Source of the DNA: Kocuria atrinae C3-8
GTDB taxonomy: Bacteria; Actinomycetota; Actinomycetes; Actinomycetales; Micrococcaceae
Direction: 5' to 3'
Assembly: GCF_000286355.1 (NCBI RefSeq)
Contig: NZ_AJXN01000048.1
Coordinates: 1-36,098, forward strand
Length of the DNA stretch: 36,098 nucleotides
This document shows, in pieces, positions 25,983 to 35,313 of the stretch (the stretch's first letter is position 1; each line of letters starts with the position of its first letter). Made by a program: the position numbers and the translations under genes. The notes beneath the pieces are model-generated. The model did not search any database, was not told the origin of the DNA, and was given only the letters and a program-made list of their open reading frames with translations.

Positions 25983-26812
25983 CTATCGCTGCTGTTCACC
26001 GGCTCGCCACTGGCCGGCTTCCAGCGTCAGGTGACCCGATTCGAGCATGTCGTGGAGCCATCCCTCCATCGGGTCGAACCCCCACTTCGCCCGAAAAAGA
26101 TTGGCGTTGCGCGCAATCGACGCCGCGTGCTGGACCGGGGGTGTCACGGTCGGGTGGTACTGGTGATACGCGCACGCCAACCCGGTCCACCACATGGACC
26201 CTCCGGCCGCGGCGAGCCGCTGTCCGAAGTCCGTGTCCTCTCCCCCGTACCCCACGAAGGCCTCGTCGAATCCGCCGGCCCTGTTCCAGCTCTCGACCGT
26301 GGCCGCGATATTGAGCGACCACAGCATGCGAGAATCCGCCGCTTCCAGGTCCCCTCCCTCGGGGATGACCCGCGCTCCATGATCGCGCCCCAGCTCTGCC
26401 ACTCGTTCCGGGGTGTAGTCGGCCTCCGTCATGCCCTCCGGCAAGTACTTGACCCGGCCACTGATCACAGCGGTCTCGAAACGGACCTGAGCCAGTGCCC
26501 TTTCGTAATCACCGATCAGCGAACGGTCGGGAAGACAGTCCACGTCCAGCAACACCACGCGTCCGCGCCGAGTTCGGCAGCTCGGGCCACGCCCAGGTTT
26601 CGCGCCGCCGCCAGCGGTAGTTCGTCGGTGGGATCCATGGTGACGACGACGCCGCCCGTCCCGTTCTCCGCCACCAGGCTCGTGATCTCGGGGTCCCCCA
26701 TGCTCACCACCACGTGCACGTGCGGCTGAGGATCCAATTGGGAGACCCAAGCCAGCTGCCGGCGGAGGTGTTCGTGACGACCACTGACGATCGTGATCAG
26801 CGCGGTTCGCAC
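25983..26812 (-). CDS. Family 2 glycosyltransferase, one frameshift
   Basis: About 276 residues after repair. GT-A fold: RTALITIVSGRHEHLRRQLAWVSQLD at the start, DELPLAAARNLGVARAAELGAD, then the DxD motif VVLLDVDCLPDRSLI. The acceptor region is WNRAGGFDEAFVGYGGEDTDFGQRLAAAGG, with the conserved galactosyltransferase-like GFDExFxGYGxEDxDxxxRL motif. The frame breaks just before LLDVD, at about 26567, by one base. The GTG start at 26812 overlaps the end of the preceding glycosyltransferase by 16 bases, indicating coupled translation. There are no membrane segments; it would act in the cytoplasm on a lipid-linked or soluble acceptor. Confidence 0.88.
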
Positions 26813-27813
26813 GTCAACGCCAAATCATCGAGTCGCTCAATGGCCTGCGCGGCCCTGCGAGCGCCGTCGCCGTGCCGCCAGCGGGCCCATCCGGAACCGC
26901 CCTGCGCAAGTGCACCGTCCAAGAGCGCGGGCCAGTCCGCCGGTTCCGGCCAATGCTCCAGTGCGGTACAAACCTTCGCGTTCCTGAGGGCCCGAGCCGT
27001 CGCGTGTTGTTCATCGAATGGACGGGGTTGGGCAATCACCACCGCCGGACGGGCCGCCGCGGAGAGTTCTGCCACCGCGTTGTTCCCGGCGTGCGTCACG
27101 ACCACGTCCGCGTCCTGCAATTCGGTCCACAGATCGGGGGAAGGATTCGCAGGGCTACGAACGGTCCAGTCCCAGTCCGGGGTGGCCAGCGTGGCCCGCC
27201 GGATGTCGTGTTCGGTGACCTCGGTTCCGCCGCCTCCCCACACGACCAGGACCTTGCGCGAGGAACTCGACCGAGCGGCGTCGGCGGCGATCACCGCGGG
27301 CGGGTCTGCGAGGTGATCGAAACGTGAAATGGCGCCCGCGTACACCGTCTTGGCGGTCCATTCACGCGGCCAATAGCCCTCGGCCGACTCCGCAGTCCAG
27401 GGGGCAACAATCATGGACGCTGCATCGTAGGCGTCCCGATGCGTACGATCCGTGCGGTTGCCGCGCATGGCCATGACCACGGTGCGAACGCCGAACAGGC
27501 GAGCGAGAAGAGTCACCTCGGCGGAAGTATCCGTGACCATGACCGACAGCTGCGAACCCAGGTACTCGGCCATCAACCGCATGCGCTCGCGGTACCCGGC
27601 GTGATCGATCGGTGCCCAGTGCAACACGCCGTTGGCCGTGGGATCCACCGGGTGACGAGGAACGTCCAAAGGAAGGTGGCACCATTCCCCCGGCCACCCG
27701 GCGGGTGCCTCCAACGAGCTGAATCCCACCACGGGCACGTCCAGTTCACGCGCGATACCGAGTGCACGGGTCCGGTGGCCGAGCCCCTGGTGGTGGATGT
27801 AGTACCCGATCAT
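26797..27813 (-). CDS. GT-B glycosyltransferase, MurG/UDP-glycosyltransferase-like
   Basis: About 338 residues from the ATG at 27813, which overlaps the preceding stop as ATGA. The longer frame to 27876 is out of context. N-terminus MIGYYIHHQGLGHRTRALGIARELDVPVVGFSS is the GHxxR pattern of MurG-like enzymes that act on lipid-linked acceptors. The nucleotide-sugar site is in KVLVVWGGGGTEVTEHD and VVTHAGNNAVAELSAAARPAVVIAQPRPFDEQHATARAL. The frame is intact. Sugar and acceptor are unknown. It is the third of four overlapping glycosyltransferase genes. Confidence 0.87.
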   Translation of the reverse strand: MIGYYIHHQGLGHRTRALGIARELDVPVVGFSSLEAPAGWPGEWCHLPLDVPRHPVDPTANGVLHWAPIDHAGYRERMRLMAEYLGSQLSVMVTDTSAEVTLLARLFGVRTVVMAMRGNRTDRTHRDAYDAASMIVAPWTAESAEGYWPREWTAKTVYAGAISRFDHLADPPAVIAADAARSSSSRKVLVVWGGGGTEVTEHDIRRATLATPDWDWTVRSPANPSPDLWTELQDADVVVTHAGNNAVAELSAAARPAVVIAQPRPFDEQHATARALRNAKVCTALEHWPEPADWPALLDGALAQGGSGWARWRHGDGARRAAQAIERLDDLALTCEPR

Positions 27814-28870
27814 GAGGCGACCAGTTCGCGATACAGGTCCACGTATTGATCCACGGTGGCGTCCAGAGAACACCATTGACGGGCGTGCTCACGCACCCGG
27901 CCGCGATCCATGGCTACGACGCCGCTCAGCGCGCGAGCCGCGGCAGTCACCGTGAGTTCGTCGCTGGCTTCCGGGAGCACGGAGAGACCACCGGGAGCAC
28001 GTACCACTTCCGCCAGACCACCGCGGGCAATCGCCAGGACGGGAGTTCCGCACGCCATGCTCTCCGCAGCGACCAATCCGTACGGCTCTTCCCACTGCGG
28101 GGTGACCAGGCACGCGGCGCTGTGGGAGACCAGGTGATGGAGCTCGTCCGGCTCCAGGTGACCCTCGTAGGTGATGTCGTCCGACAGCAGCGGTTTCAGA
28201 TGCGTTTCGTAGTACTCCAGGTTGGAGAGCGGACCGGCGATCCGTAGTCTCCACCCGGCTTCACGTGCGATGCGCGCGGCGATGTGGGGAGCCTTCTCCG
28301 GAACGATCCGCCCGGACCACACCAGCGAATCACCGCCCGGGCCCAGGGACCAATGGTCCAGGTCCACACCGTTGGGAATCACACGAGCGGAGGTGACATC
28401 GCGCCACATGTGAGCGATCGATGAACTCACGGCAGCGGTCCGCACGCCGGGCTCAACCGCAGCGCTGGTTCCATCCACGGGGTGTTAGGGGTGTGAAGGG
28501 TGGTGATGAAGGGCTGTTTGAGGGACTGGGCCATGGCGATGGGGAGGTAGTGCAGCGAGTTGTTGTGCACGATGTCGATGTCATCACGCTGTGCCAGGGC
28601 AGTCATGACCTGCAGGTAGGAAATCGTCTCCCGGACTTGGCCTTCCGGCGGCATGGAGACATCGTTGCGCGCCTGTTCGCTGAGGGAAACCGGTTCCACC
28701 GCGAGCTCCTCGACATCCAGGTCCGGATCACTGCCGGGCGCTGCGAAGACCACCACCTCGATCCCGCGTTCGCGCAGGCCCTTGGCCAGGTACCACGTGA
28801 ACGATTCGAGCCCACCGGCAAAGGGTGCCGCGATCGGGAATCGATCATGGGCCAGTAGAGCAATTTTCAT
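27810..28870 (-). CDS. Family 4 glycosyltransferase, one frameshift
   Basis: About 353 residues after repair. GT-B, GT4-type: MKIALLAHDRFPIAAPFAGGLESFTWYLAKGLRERGIEVVVFA at the start, DIVHNNSLHYLPIA, FITTLHTPN, IPNGVDLDHW, LVWSGRIVPEKAPHIAARIAREAGW, and the nucleotide-sugar motif EEPYGLVAAESMACGTPVLAIARGGLAEVV (EX7E). The frame breaks at about 28455 in a short GC stretch (one base lost), where PALRL should run into EPGVRTAAVSSSI. Start and stop both overlap neighbours through ATGA. It probably builds the same glycan as the other three transferases. Confidence 0.9.
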
Positions 28871-29928
28871 GAAGGCCTCCCCGCCAGTGCTGTCCGATAA
28901 ATCTCCGCGTGAGCGTTGGCGATTCGCCGCCGCTGCTCGATACGTTCCTCACGAGTAGCCCGCCAGGGGCCCATGTTCTCGAGCTGGTCCAGGGCTTCAG
29001 CGATCTGACCCTCAACCGGCTGCCCGTGGTCATCCCAGTCGAAACTCAGGACGCCCGGATGCTGCTGGTGGTAGAAACCAACCGAGGGCGCCAACACGCG
29101 TGTGCCCAAGTCGTGGCACGCCTCGAGCCACCCCGAATGCGTACCGAACCGGTACGCCAAGACGGACAGGTCCAGGCCGGCGATGTACTCCCACAGCTCG
29201 TCATCCGTGTAGAAATCGTGGACGTGCACCTGCACATCGTCACGGTCTCGCACGCTGTCCAGGAGCGCGGCAACCTCTGGGTTGTGATGCGTCATCCCGG
29301 GCGTGACCACGTCCGTATGAACGTCCACGAGAAGATTCATGTCGCGCTCGCGGATCTCGTCCAACAGGGTGCGCAGCACCGGGAGCGGATTCATGTTGGT
29401 GCGCATGCTCTTGAGGTGCATGCCCACCGTCACGGTGTCATGCTCGACCCGCGGACGATTCAACTTGTCGAGGGGAACCACGTGCGGATGCGGAATCACC
29501 GTGGCCTCACGCCCCCAACGGCGTTCGATCTCCTCCGCCGCACCCCGGGTCAGGGTGATGAGCTGGTCGGCCGACGGGATCAGAACATCCAGGGCTGCGT
29601 CGTGGATCGAGGGATCCGTCTGGTGCGGATTGCGCAGGTCGTGAACCGTGTACACCAGGGGCTTGCCGTTGGCGTGCAACGCGTCCGCAATGCGCTGGAG
29701 TTCGGCAGGAGCTACTGCGTCGAACCCGAAATGCAGATGGAAGACATCGAAGTCCTGGGCGTGGTCGTTGATCCACTCCACGTCCAACATGACCAGTGGC
29801 CACCAGGGAGCACCTGGAACGGAGCGTTCCGGGGTGGGGTCAGGTAGCCGAGTTACGCCGTCCGAGGTGTCTGGGTCCGCCAGGTGTTGGATATACACGT
29901 GACCGTATGGCGCTGACGCAACCCTCAC
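28867..29928 (-). CDS. Glycosyltransferase, first gene of the glycosyltransferase operon
   Basis: About 353 residues, intact. GT-B-like features: APYGHVYIQHL, a host-lobe motif FDVFHLHFGFDAV, PLVYTVHDLRNPHQ, VIPHPHVVPLDKL, and a second lobe with VHVHDFYTDDELWEYIAGLDLSVLAYRFGTHSGWLEACHDLGTRVLAPSVG. I choose the GTG at 29928 because GAGGGGG lies about nine bases upstream; the frame open to 29994 has no RBS. The stop overlaps the next gene (ATGA). The upstream gap to def is AT-rich and carries an inverted repeat that may hold the promoter of this operon. Confidence 0.85.
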   Translation of the reverse strand: MRVASAPYGHVYIQHLADPDTSDGVTRLPDPTPERSVPGAPWWPLVMLDVEWINDHAQDFDVFHLHFGFDAVAPAELQRIADALHANGKPLVYTVHDLRNPHQTDPSIHDAALDVLIPSADQLITLTRGAAEEIERRWGREATVIPHPHVVPLDKLNRPRVEHDTVTVGMHLKSMRTNMNPLPVLRTLLDEIRERDMNLLVDVHTDVVTPGMTHHNPEVAALLDSVRDRDDVQVHVHDFYTDDELWEYIAGLDLSVLAYRFGTHSGWLEACHDLGTRVLAPSVGFYHQQHPGVLSFDWDDHGQPVEGQIAEALDQLENMGPWRATREERIEQRRRIANAHAEIYRTALAGRPS

Positions 29929-29937
29929 TCGGACATG

Positions 29938-30015
29938 CCCCCTCAAAGTAGATAATTTTGGCCCACCGGACAGTCCAACCCGATGGCCGATCAACCCACC
30001 ACACCCTTGAGGGGG
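29938..30015. promoter_or_regulatory. 9-base inverted repeat in the def / glycosyltransferase divergent promoter region
   Basis: CCCCCTCAA (29938-29946) and TTGAGGGGG (30007-30015) face each other across 60 bases of AT-rich DNA. The left arm also supplies the RBS of the glycosyltransferase gene, so its arrangement may be partly coincidental. AT-rich stretches nearby (AGATAATTTTG, TTAATATTAG) are candidate -10 regions on the minus strand. Confidence 0.35.
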
Positions 30016-30059
30016 AGATATTCAGCAAGCTTAATATTAGCCTGACCAAAGGGTTCCCC

Positions 30060-30087
30060 TTGACGCAGCCCCTCACGCGATATATTT
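30060..30087 (+). promoter_or_regulatory. Promoter candidate for def
   Basis: TTGACG (30060-30065) followed after 15-16 bases by TATATTT (30081-30087), about 47 bases before the def ATG. Spacing is slightly short for a standard promoter, but both hexamers stand out from the GC-rich background. Confidence 0.5.
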
Positions 30088-30133
30088 GCCTGCGGATCAT
30101 CCGCCCCAACAGCACCTCGTGAGGAACGTCAGC

Positions 30134-30703
30134 ATGGCCATTCGCCCCATCGTCATTACCGGGAACCCCGTGTTGCACCGTCCCGCGGCGAAGGTCACCG
30201 AGTTCAACGACGAACTGCGCGAGTTGATCGCGGACATGTACGAAACCATGGACGCGGCCCACGGCGTGGGCCTGGCCGCTCCGCAGATCGGCGTGGGTCT
30301 GCGGATTTTCACGTATGTGTTCGACAACGAGGACGGCGTGGCACCGCGAGGCGTGCTGGTCAATCCGGTGCTGACCGTCGGCAAGATCTCGGAGGTCGCA
30401 CCCGATCCGGATGAAGAGTCCGAGGGCTGCCTGTCCGTCCCGGGTCATTCGTGGCCGCTCAAGCGCGCCGACTGGGTCCGCATTGCCGGCCAGGACGAGA
30501 ACGGCGATCCCGTGGCGTTCGAGGCCAATGGCTGGTTCGCGCGCGTCATGCAGCACGAGTACGACCACCTGGACGGCAAGCTCTACATGGATCGTCTCAA
30601 CACCAAGTGGGGTAAGAAGGCCAAGAAGGCCGTTAAGAATGAGGCCTGGTCCACCGATTCCACGTGGCTGCCCGGTGAGGACGAAGACCCGTTCGGTCAC
30701 TGA
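30134..30703 (+). CDS. def: Peptide deformylase
   Basis: Removes the formyl group from the N-terminal methionine of new proteins; a cytoplasmic metallo-enzyme. About 189 residues from the ATG at 30134 (MAIRPIVITGNPVLHRPA), with GAGGAA upstream. The ORF extends upstream to 30086, but that part overlaps the promoter. All three family motifs are intact: HGVGLAAPQIGV, EGCLSVPG (metal-binding Cys) and QHEYDHLDG (HExxH). The C-terminal tail is acidic and longer than in E. coli, as is common in Actinobacteria. It is divergent from the glycosyltransferase operon and convergent with yaaA. Confidence 0.97.
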   Translation: MAIRPIVITGNPVLHRPAAKVTEFNDELRELIADMYETMDAAHGVGLAAPQIGVGLRIFTYVFDNEDGVAPRGVLVNPVLTVGKISEVAPDPDEESEGCLSVPGHSWPLKRADWVRIAGQDENGDPVAFEANGWFARVMQHEYDHLDGKLYMDRLNTKWGKKAKKAVKNEAWSTDSTWLPGEDEDPFGH

Positions 30704-30727
30704 GTTCCGGCGCTGGACCGTGCCCTG

Positions 30728-31510
30728 TCACACGGCGGGCGGATCCAGCACCACGGTGAGTGTCCCGGCCTTGCGCGCTGTGGGTTCCACCAGCTCGACC
30801 GTCCAGCGGGTGCTGAGCGCGTCCCGGACGGCGTCAACCGTCTCGATCGCACCGTGTTCAGCTTCGAACTCGCACAGGAACCGGGCCACCAGACCCCGCG
30901 TGTGCTTGGCGTTGTGGGAGACCACCGACCGCTTACCGGCCTCGTTGAGTTGCTCCACCCGCACCGCAACGGTCCGGGCAGCGGGTGCCTTCCACGCTGC
31001 GGCATACGCAGCCGACCGGCAGTCCACGATCACCTGATCGGCTGCGGCCTCATCCAGCACCGGGGTGAGTCGAGGCTTCCACCACGTATTGAGCTTCCCG
31101 TGCCGGGGTAGATCAGTGCCCATTGACAGTCGATACGCGGGAATGTGATCGGTGGGCCGCACGGCTCCCCACAGCGCGGAGACCACCACCAGCGATCGGT
31201 CGGCAATCTCATGAGCAGCCCCGGAGAGGGAATTGGCATTGAGCGCGTCGTAGAGCACGCCGGTGTAGATGGACAGCGCCGGGCCGGAAGGTGCGGTGAG
31301 CAGCTCTCGGTTGCGAGCGACGTCGGCGGCCAAGGACTCCCCCACCCCCAGAACGGAAAGTGCGTTCTTCTGGCCGCTCACGCGGGCCAGTGTGGTCGCC
31401 AAATGCTCGCGATCCTTGGTGAGACCCGGGAAACTCAGGGTGCCCAGGGACACGGGATCGCCTGAGACGGGAGCGGTCTTGGACTCGGACGGGGGTAGCA
31501 AAATCAGCAC
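30728..31510 (-). CDS. yaaA: Peroxide stress protein YaaA family (UPF0246)
   Basis: An intact 260-residue protein. The family start MLILLPPSESKT is present, as are FPGL, YTGVLYDALN, SALWGAVRPTDHIPAYRLSMGTDLP, VIVDCRSAAYAAAW and VSHNAKHTRGLVARFL. In E. coli YaaA lowers intracellular iron and protects against hydrogen peroxide and can bind DNA; the exact mechanism is unsettled. The start is an ATG at 31510, only 19 bases from the 3' end of RNase P RNA on the same strand. It is convergent with def. Confidence 0.92.
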   Translation of the reverse strand: MLILLPPSESKTAPVSGDPVSLGTLSFPGLTKDREHLATTLARVSGQKNALSVLGVGESLAADVARNRELLTAPSGPALSIYTGVLYDALNANSLSGAAHEIADRSLVVVSALWGAVRPTDHIPAYRLSMGTDLPRHGKLNTWWKPRLTPVLDEAAADQVIVDCRSAAYAAAWKAPAARTVAVRVEQLNEAGKRSVVSHNAKHTRGLVARFLCEFEAEHGAIETVDAVRDALSTRWTVELVEPTARKAGTLTVVLDPPAV

Positions 31511-31528
31511 CCCAGAAGTCTAGTGGAG

Positions 31529-31905
31529 GGACAGGCGGGCCTATGAGCCGGGTTCTGTGCCGCGGCCGGTTACCCGAACCGCGGTGGTGACCATCCATCT
31601 AGGCCGTACGTTGCCGTACGGCTCAAGCAGCCTACCCGGGCACTCGGGCGAGCAGCCCTCGAACGCACCCTGCATGGCCTTGCTCCGGATGGGGTTTACC
31701 AAGCCGCACCGGTCGCCCGGCACGCTGGTGGTCTCTTACACCACCTTTTCACCCTGACCCGCTCGAGGCGGGCGGTCTATTTTCTGTGGCACTGTCCTGC
31801 GGGTTTCCCCGAGTGGGCGTTACCCACCATCCAGCTCTGCGGAGCCCGGACTTTCCTCGAGACGTACCTTTCGGTGCGCCGCGCGGTCACCCGGCCCGCC
31901 TGTCC
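31529..31905 (-). ncRNA. rnpB: RNase P RNA, class A
   Basis: Catalytic RNA of RNase P, which matures tRNA 5' ends. The end-closing P1 helix is perfect: GGACAGGCGGG at the 5' end pairs with CCCGCCTGTCC at the 3' end (31895-31905 with 31529-31539). The conserved 5' segment CGAGGAAAGTCCGGGCTCC and the 3' segment ACAGAACCCGGCTCATAGGC read on the minus strand, with AGGGTGAAA and GTAAACCCC of the specificity/catalytic core between them. About 377 bases, typical for Actinobacteria. Ends are set from P1. Confidence 0.96.
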
Positions 31906-31961
31906 AGCGTCGATCCTACCGCGCCGGACGAGGCCCTTGATTCACGCCGGTTCGGACGCGC

Positions 31962-32687
31962 TCAACGGACCAATAGCGCAGAGCACTCAATACAGGTGGG
32001 AATGCTGCCCGCCGGAGTATTGGCGATGGTCTCGGCATCTCCCGGACTCATGTGCGTGCCGCATGCCCCGCATGTATCCCGCTCGAACTTGGCCACCGCG
32101 ATCCGTCCGCCCCCGCGTGCGTTGCGCAGCGAGTCGTAGCGCTTGACCAGGGCTTCATCGTTCACGGCGCTCACCAGCCCGGGGCGTTGCGCCGTGAGCT
32201 CCTGGTGTCGTTCCTTCAACGCCGCAAGGTCCTGGTCACGCTGGGCCACGGCCTCCTTAGCTTGGGCGTCGGCCGCTCGCAACAGCGGCAGCTTCTGCTC
32301 CCGGTCCGCGGCGACAGCCTCCGCGTGTTCCATGGCCTGGTACTGGGCGTCCTCTGCCTCACCGCGCTGCTTGGTGAGTGTGTCGATCTCGTGCTGGATC
32401 CCCATCAAATCCTTGGCCGTGCCACCGTGATTGAGCCGTTCGGTGTCCCGGTCGATCTTGGCCTGGATGTCTCGCACCTTGGCTTCCGCGGTGTCGACGC
32501 CGCTCGCTGCCTCCTTGCCCTGGGCATCCAGCTGCTTGGCCGCCTCGATCGCCTGGGCCCGGCGTGCCAGCAACGATTTCACGTGTTCGGATTCTTGCAG
32601 GGACTTAGCCTTGACCATGATGCCGTGCAGTTCGGAATCCACCGCTTGCAGGTCCAAGAGCGCAGTGAGTGCGTGTTGCTCGGTCAT
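31962..32687 (-). CDS. Zinc-ribbon coiled-coil protein (CT398-like)
   Basis: About 241 residues from the ATG at 32687, with AGGAG seven bases upstream. A long coiled coil (residues ~5-190, heptads with many Glu, Lys, Gln and Ala) precedes a C-terminal C4 zinc ribbon, CGACGTHMSPGD and PTCIEC. This is the CT398/UPF0402-like family, found next to nif3 and RNase H genes in Actinobacteria. It is thought to act as a scaffold around secretion or flagellar parts in some species; the role here is unknown. Its ATG overlaps the Nif3-like stop (ATGA), so the two are co-translated. Confidence 0.93.
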   Translation of the reverse strand: MTEQHALTALLDLQAVDSELHGIMVKAKSLQESEHVKSLLARRAQAIEAAKQLDAQGKEAASGVDTAEAKVRDIQAKIDRDTERLNHGGTAKDLMGIQHEIDTLTKQRGEAEDAQYQAMEHAEAVAADREQKLPLLRAADAQAKEAVAQRDQDLAALKERHQELTAQRPGLVSAVNDEALVKRYDSLRNARGGGRIAVAKFERDTCGACGTHMSPGDAETIANTPAGSIPTCIECSALLVR

Positions 32688-33606
32688 GAGGTCTCTCCTG
32701 AAGTGTGATTCGGCGCTGAATCGGAATCGGGTGACGGCACGCGGAAATCCCACGGGTCGGTGCGCAGGTCGCTCACGAACACCTCTATGTCGAACCCCTG
32801 AGCGGCGAGCGCTCGCTGCAGGTCTTCGGCTCCCCACGGCAGCCACAGTGCCTCACTCGCGGAATGGGCTGCGTCGATCAACGCGGGAGTTCCGGTGGCC
32901 CCGGGCCCCAGGGCGTGTTCGCGGGCCTCCGAGGCGGGATGATGGCGCAGGTCCGCAGTGATGTACACGTCAGCACCCGTGGCTCGGACCTGTTCGAACA
33001 ACGAATCGCCGGAACCCCCGCACACCGCAACGGTGCTCACTTTGCGCTCCGGGTCACCGGCGATGCGCAGCCCCTGGGCAGTGCCCGGGATGTTCGTGGC
33101 CAAGCGCTCGGCCAGCTCTCGCAGGGTCACGCTGTCCGACAGGGTACCCACTCGACCAACCCCACGTTCTGGTCCGTGGCGTCCGGGACGAGTGGAGCGG
33201 CGTCGTCGGGATTGACCCCGGCGGCCGCGATCAAGGCGTCGGACACGCCGCGGCGCGCGGAGTCCGCGTTCGTGTGACACGCGAGCAGCGCGCAGTGGTT
33301 CTCGATGAGGTCGTGAATGACCTTGCCCTTGAAGCCCTCGGCCGCAACAGAAGTGACCCCGCGGATGAGCAGCGGGTGGTGGGTGATCAGCAGATCCGCG
33401 TGCAGGGCGATGGCTTCTTCCACGACCGCGGCCACCGGATCGACCGCAAAGTGAATGCGGCGCACAGGTTGGTCGGGGCGGCCCGTCACCAGACCCGAGG
33501 CGTCCCAGTCCTCCTGGAGGCGGAACGGCCACAGCGAGTCCGCCACGGCCACCACCTCAGCCAAGGTGGGAATCGAACGGTCCTGCGATTGAGCCTCAGA
33601 CGTCAT
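32684..33606 (-). CDS. Nif3-like dinuclear metal centre protein, one frameshift
   Basis: About 307 residues after repair. Family motifs: LAEVVAVADSLWPFRLQEDWDASGLVTG at the start, the metal-binding LLITHHPLLIRGV, ALLACHTNADSARRGVSDAL, and in the second half VAVCGGSGDSLFEQV, VYITADLRHHPASEA and ALIDAAHSASE. The two halves lie in different frames; one base is lost at about 33150 (VGLVEW should become VGRVGTLSDSVTLREL). Nif3/YbgI proteins are hexameric with two metals per subunit, possibly hydrolases of nucleotide-like or GTP-cyclohydrolase-type substrates. It is in an operon with the zinc-ribbon gene. Confidence 0.92.
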
Positions 33607-33676
33607 GGATCCATCCTAGGAGCGAGTGCAACTCAACCGCCGGGAATTGTGCGGCGGTTTGCGCGTTATACGGACT

Positions 33677-34216
33677 ATGAGTTCTTCCTCGACAGAAACC
33701 TTTGTGCTCGCCGGTGGTTGCTTCTGGTGCTTGGACGCCGTCTATCGCCGTGTCCGCGGTGTGCTGGATGTGCGCAGCGTGTACACCGGCGGCCAGACGG
33801 AGCATCCCGATTACGAGTCCGTGTGCTCCGGTACCACCGGTCACGCTGAAGCCGTGGTGGTCACCTTCGACCCCATGGTGGTTCCGGCCGAGGTCATCCT
33901 GGACCTCTTCTTCACCGGGCACGATCCCACCACGTTGAATCGGCAGGGTTACGACGTGGGCACGCAGTACCGTTCCGCGATGTTTCCCGCCAACGAGCAG
34001 CAGCGCACGCTGTTCGAACAGGCCATCAACAAGGCGCAGCCGTTGTTCCAGGACCCGATCGTCACGACCATCGAGGAACCGCAGAAGCTGTGGGAGGCCG
34101 AGGATTTCCACCAGGACTTCTACGGCAACCAGCCATTCAACGGCTACTGCCAGGTGATCATCAACCCCAAGCTGGCCAAGGTCCGCAAAGATTACGCTGT
34201 GTGGCTAACTCACTGA
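33677..34216 (+). CDS. msrA: Peptide methionine-S-sulfoxide reductase MsrA
   Basis: Repairs methionine-S-sulfoxide in proteins, using thioredoxin. About 179 residues from the ATG at 33677 (MSSSSTETFVLAGGCFWCLDAVY). The catalytic GCFWC is present, with YTGGQTEHPDYESVCSGTTGHAEAV, FFTGHDPTTLNRQGYDVGTQYRSAMF and EDFHQDFYGNQPFNGYC, all typical. An upstream frame from 33626 adds 17 residues without family similarity. No RBS is visible before the ATG, and TTATAC lies six bases upstream, so a leaderless message is possible. It is divergent from the nif3 operon. Confidence 0.95.
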   Translation: MSSSSTETFVLAGGCFWCLDAVYRRVRGVLDVRSVYTGGQTEHPDYESVCSGTTGHAEAVVVTFDPMVVPAEVILDLFFTGHDPTTLNRQGYDVGTQYRSAMFPANEQQRTLFEQAINKAQPLFQDPIVTTIEEPQKLWEAEDFHQDFYGNQPFNGYCQVIINPKLAKVRKDYAVWLTH

Positions 34217-34302
34217 GATCCACCCGGCACCCGCACTAGGCTGAAAAACAGTTCTGTGCTGACACACCTCCCAGCACGATCCCACGACAGGAGAGAACAT
34301 CC

Positions 34303-35237
34303 ATGGGCAAGATTTACGAGAACGTCACCGAAATCGTCGGCGGCACTCCCCTGGTCCGCTTGAACCAGCTGGACAAGGACCTTCCCGGCAACGTTGCGTC
34401 AAGCTCGAGTTCTACAACCCCGCCAACTCGGTCAAGGACCGTATCGGTAAGGCCATCATCGACGCCGCTGAGGCCTCCGGTGAACTCAAGCCCGGCGGCA
34501 CCGTGGTGGAGGGCACCTCCGGTAACACCGGTATCGCCCTGGCCATGGTCGGTGCAGCTCGCGGTTACAAGGTCATCCTGACCATGCCCGAGACCATGTC
34601 CACCGAGCGTCGCGTCATGCTGCGCGCTTTCGGTGCGGAGATCGTGCTGACCCCGGGTGCAGAAGGCATGCGCGGCGCCGTGGAGAAGGCACAGGAGATC
34701 GTGCAGTCCACCGACAACGCCGTGCTCGCACGCCAGTTCTCCAACCCGGCCAACGCCGAGATCCACTACAACACCACCGGCCCCGAGGTCTGGGAAGACA
34801 CCGATGGCCAGATCGACATCTTCGTGGCCGGCATCGGCACCGGCGGCACCATCACCGGTGCCGGCAAGTACCTGCGCGAGCAGAAGCCGGACATCCGTCT
34901 GGTGGCCGTTGAGCCCGCTGACTCCCCGCTGCTGACCGAAGGCAAGGCCGGCCCCCACAAGATCCAGGGCCTGGGCGCCAACTTCGTTCCGGACGTGCTG
35001 GACCGCGAGATCTACGACGACGTCTACGACGTCACCGTGGAGGACTCCGTGGCTACCTCCCGCGAGCTGGGTTCCCGCGAGGGCATCCTGGGCGGCATCT
35101 CCTCCGGTGCTGCCGTGTGGGCCGCACTCCAGGAAGCCGGCAAGGAAGAGAACCGCGACAAGCTCATCGTCGCGATCGTTCCCGACTTCGGCGAGCGTTA
35201 CATCTCCACCCTGCTCTACGAAGACATCCGCGGCTGA
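34303..35237 (+). CDS. cysK: Cysteine synthase A (O-acetylserine sulfhydrylase), one frameshift
   Basis: PLP enzyme that makes cysteine from O-acetylserine and sulfide. About 311 residues after repair. Motifs: IYENVTEIVGGTPLVRLNQL, the PLP lysine in NPANSVKDRIGKAI, the substrate loop EGTSGNTGIALAM, the phosphate cup GIGTGGTITGAGKYL, EPADSPLL, and GISSGAAVWAAL. The frame breaks at about 34397: GTTGCGTCAAG should be GTTGCGGTCAAG (VAVKLEFYNPANSVKDR). It has a good RBS (AGGAGAG) and is followed by a strong terminator and then cysE, which supplies its substrate. The break is certainly near-recent or an error because everything else is intact. Confidence 0.97.
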
Positions 35238-35264
35238 TTCAGCCACTCTTCGCATGAGTTGAAA

Positions 35265-35313
35265 ACACGCGCGGCGGGCGACCCACAAGGTCTCCTGCCG
35301 CGCGTGTATTTTT
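35265..35313 (+). terminator. Rho-independent terminator of cysK
   Basis: ACACGCGCGGC (35265-35275) and GCCGCGCGTGT (35297-35307) form a perfect 11-base stem followed by ATTTTTC. It separates cysK from cysE, so cysE needs its own promoter in the ~165 bases that follow. Confidence 0.92.

Noticed and set aside
28427-28478. Two separate glycosyltransferase half-genes
   Set aside because: The N- and C-terminal GT4 lobes join exactly after one base is restored, and the ATGA overlaps at both outer ends suit one gene.
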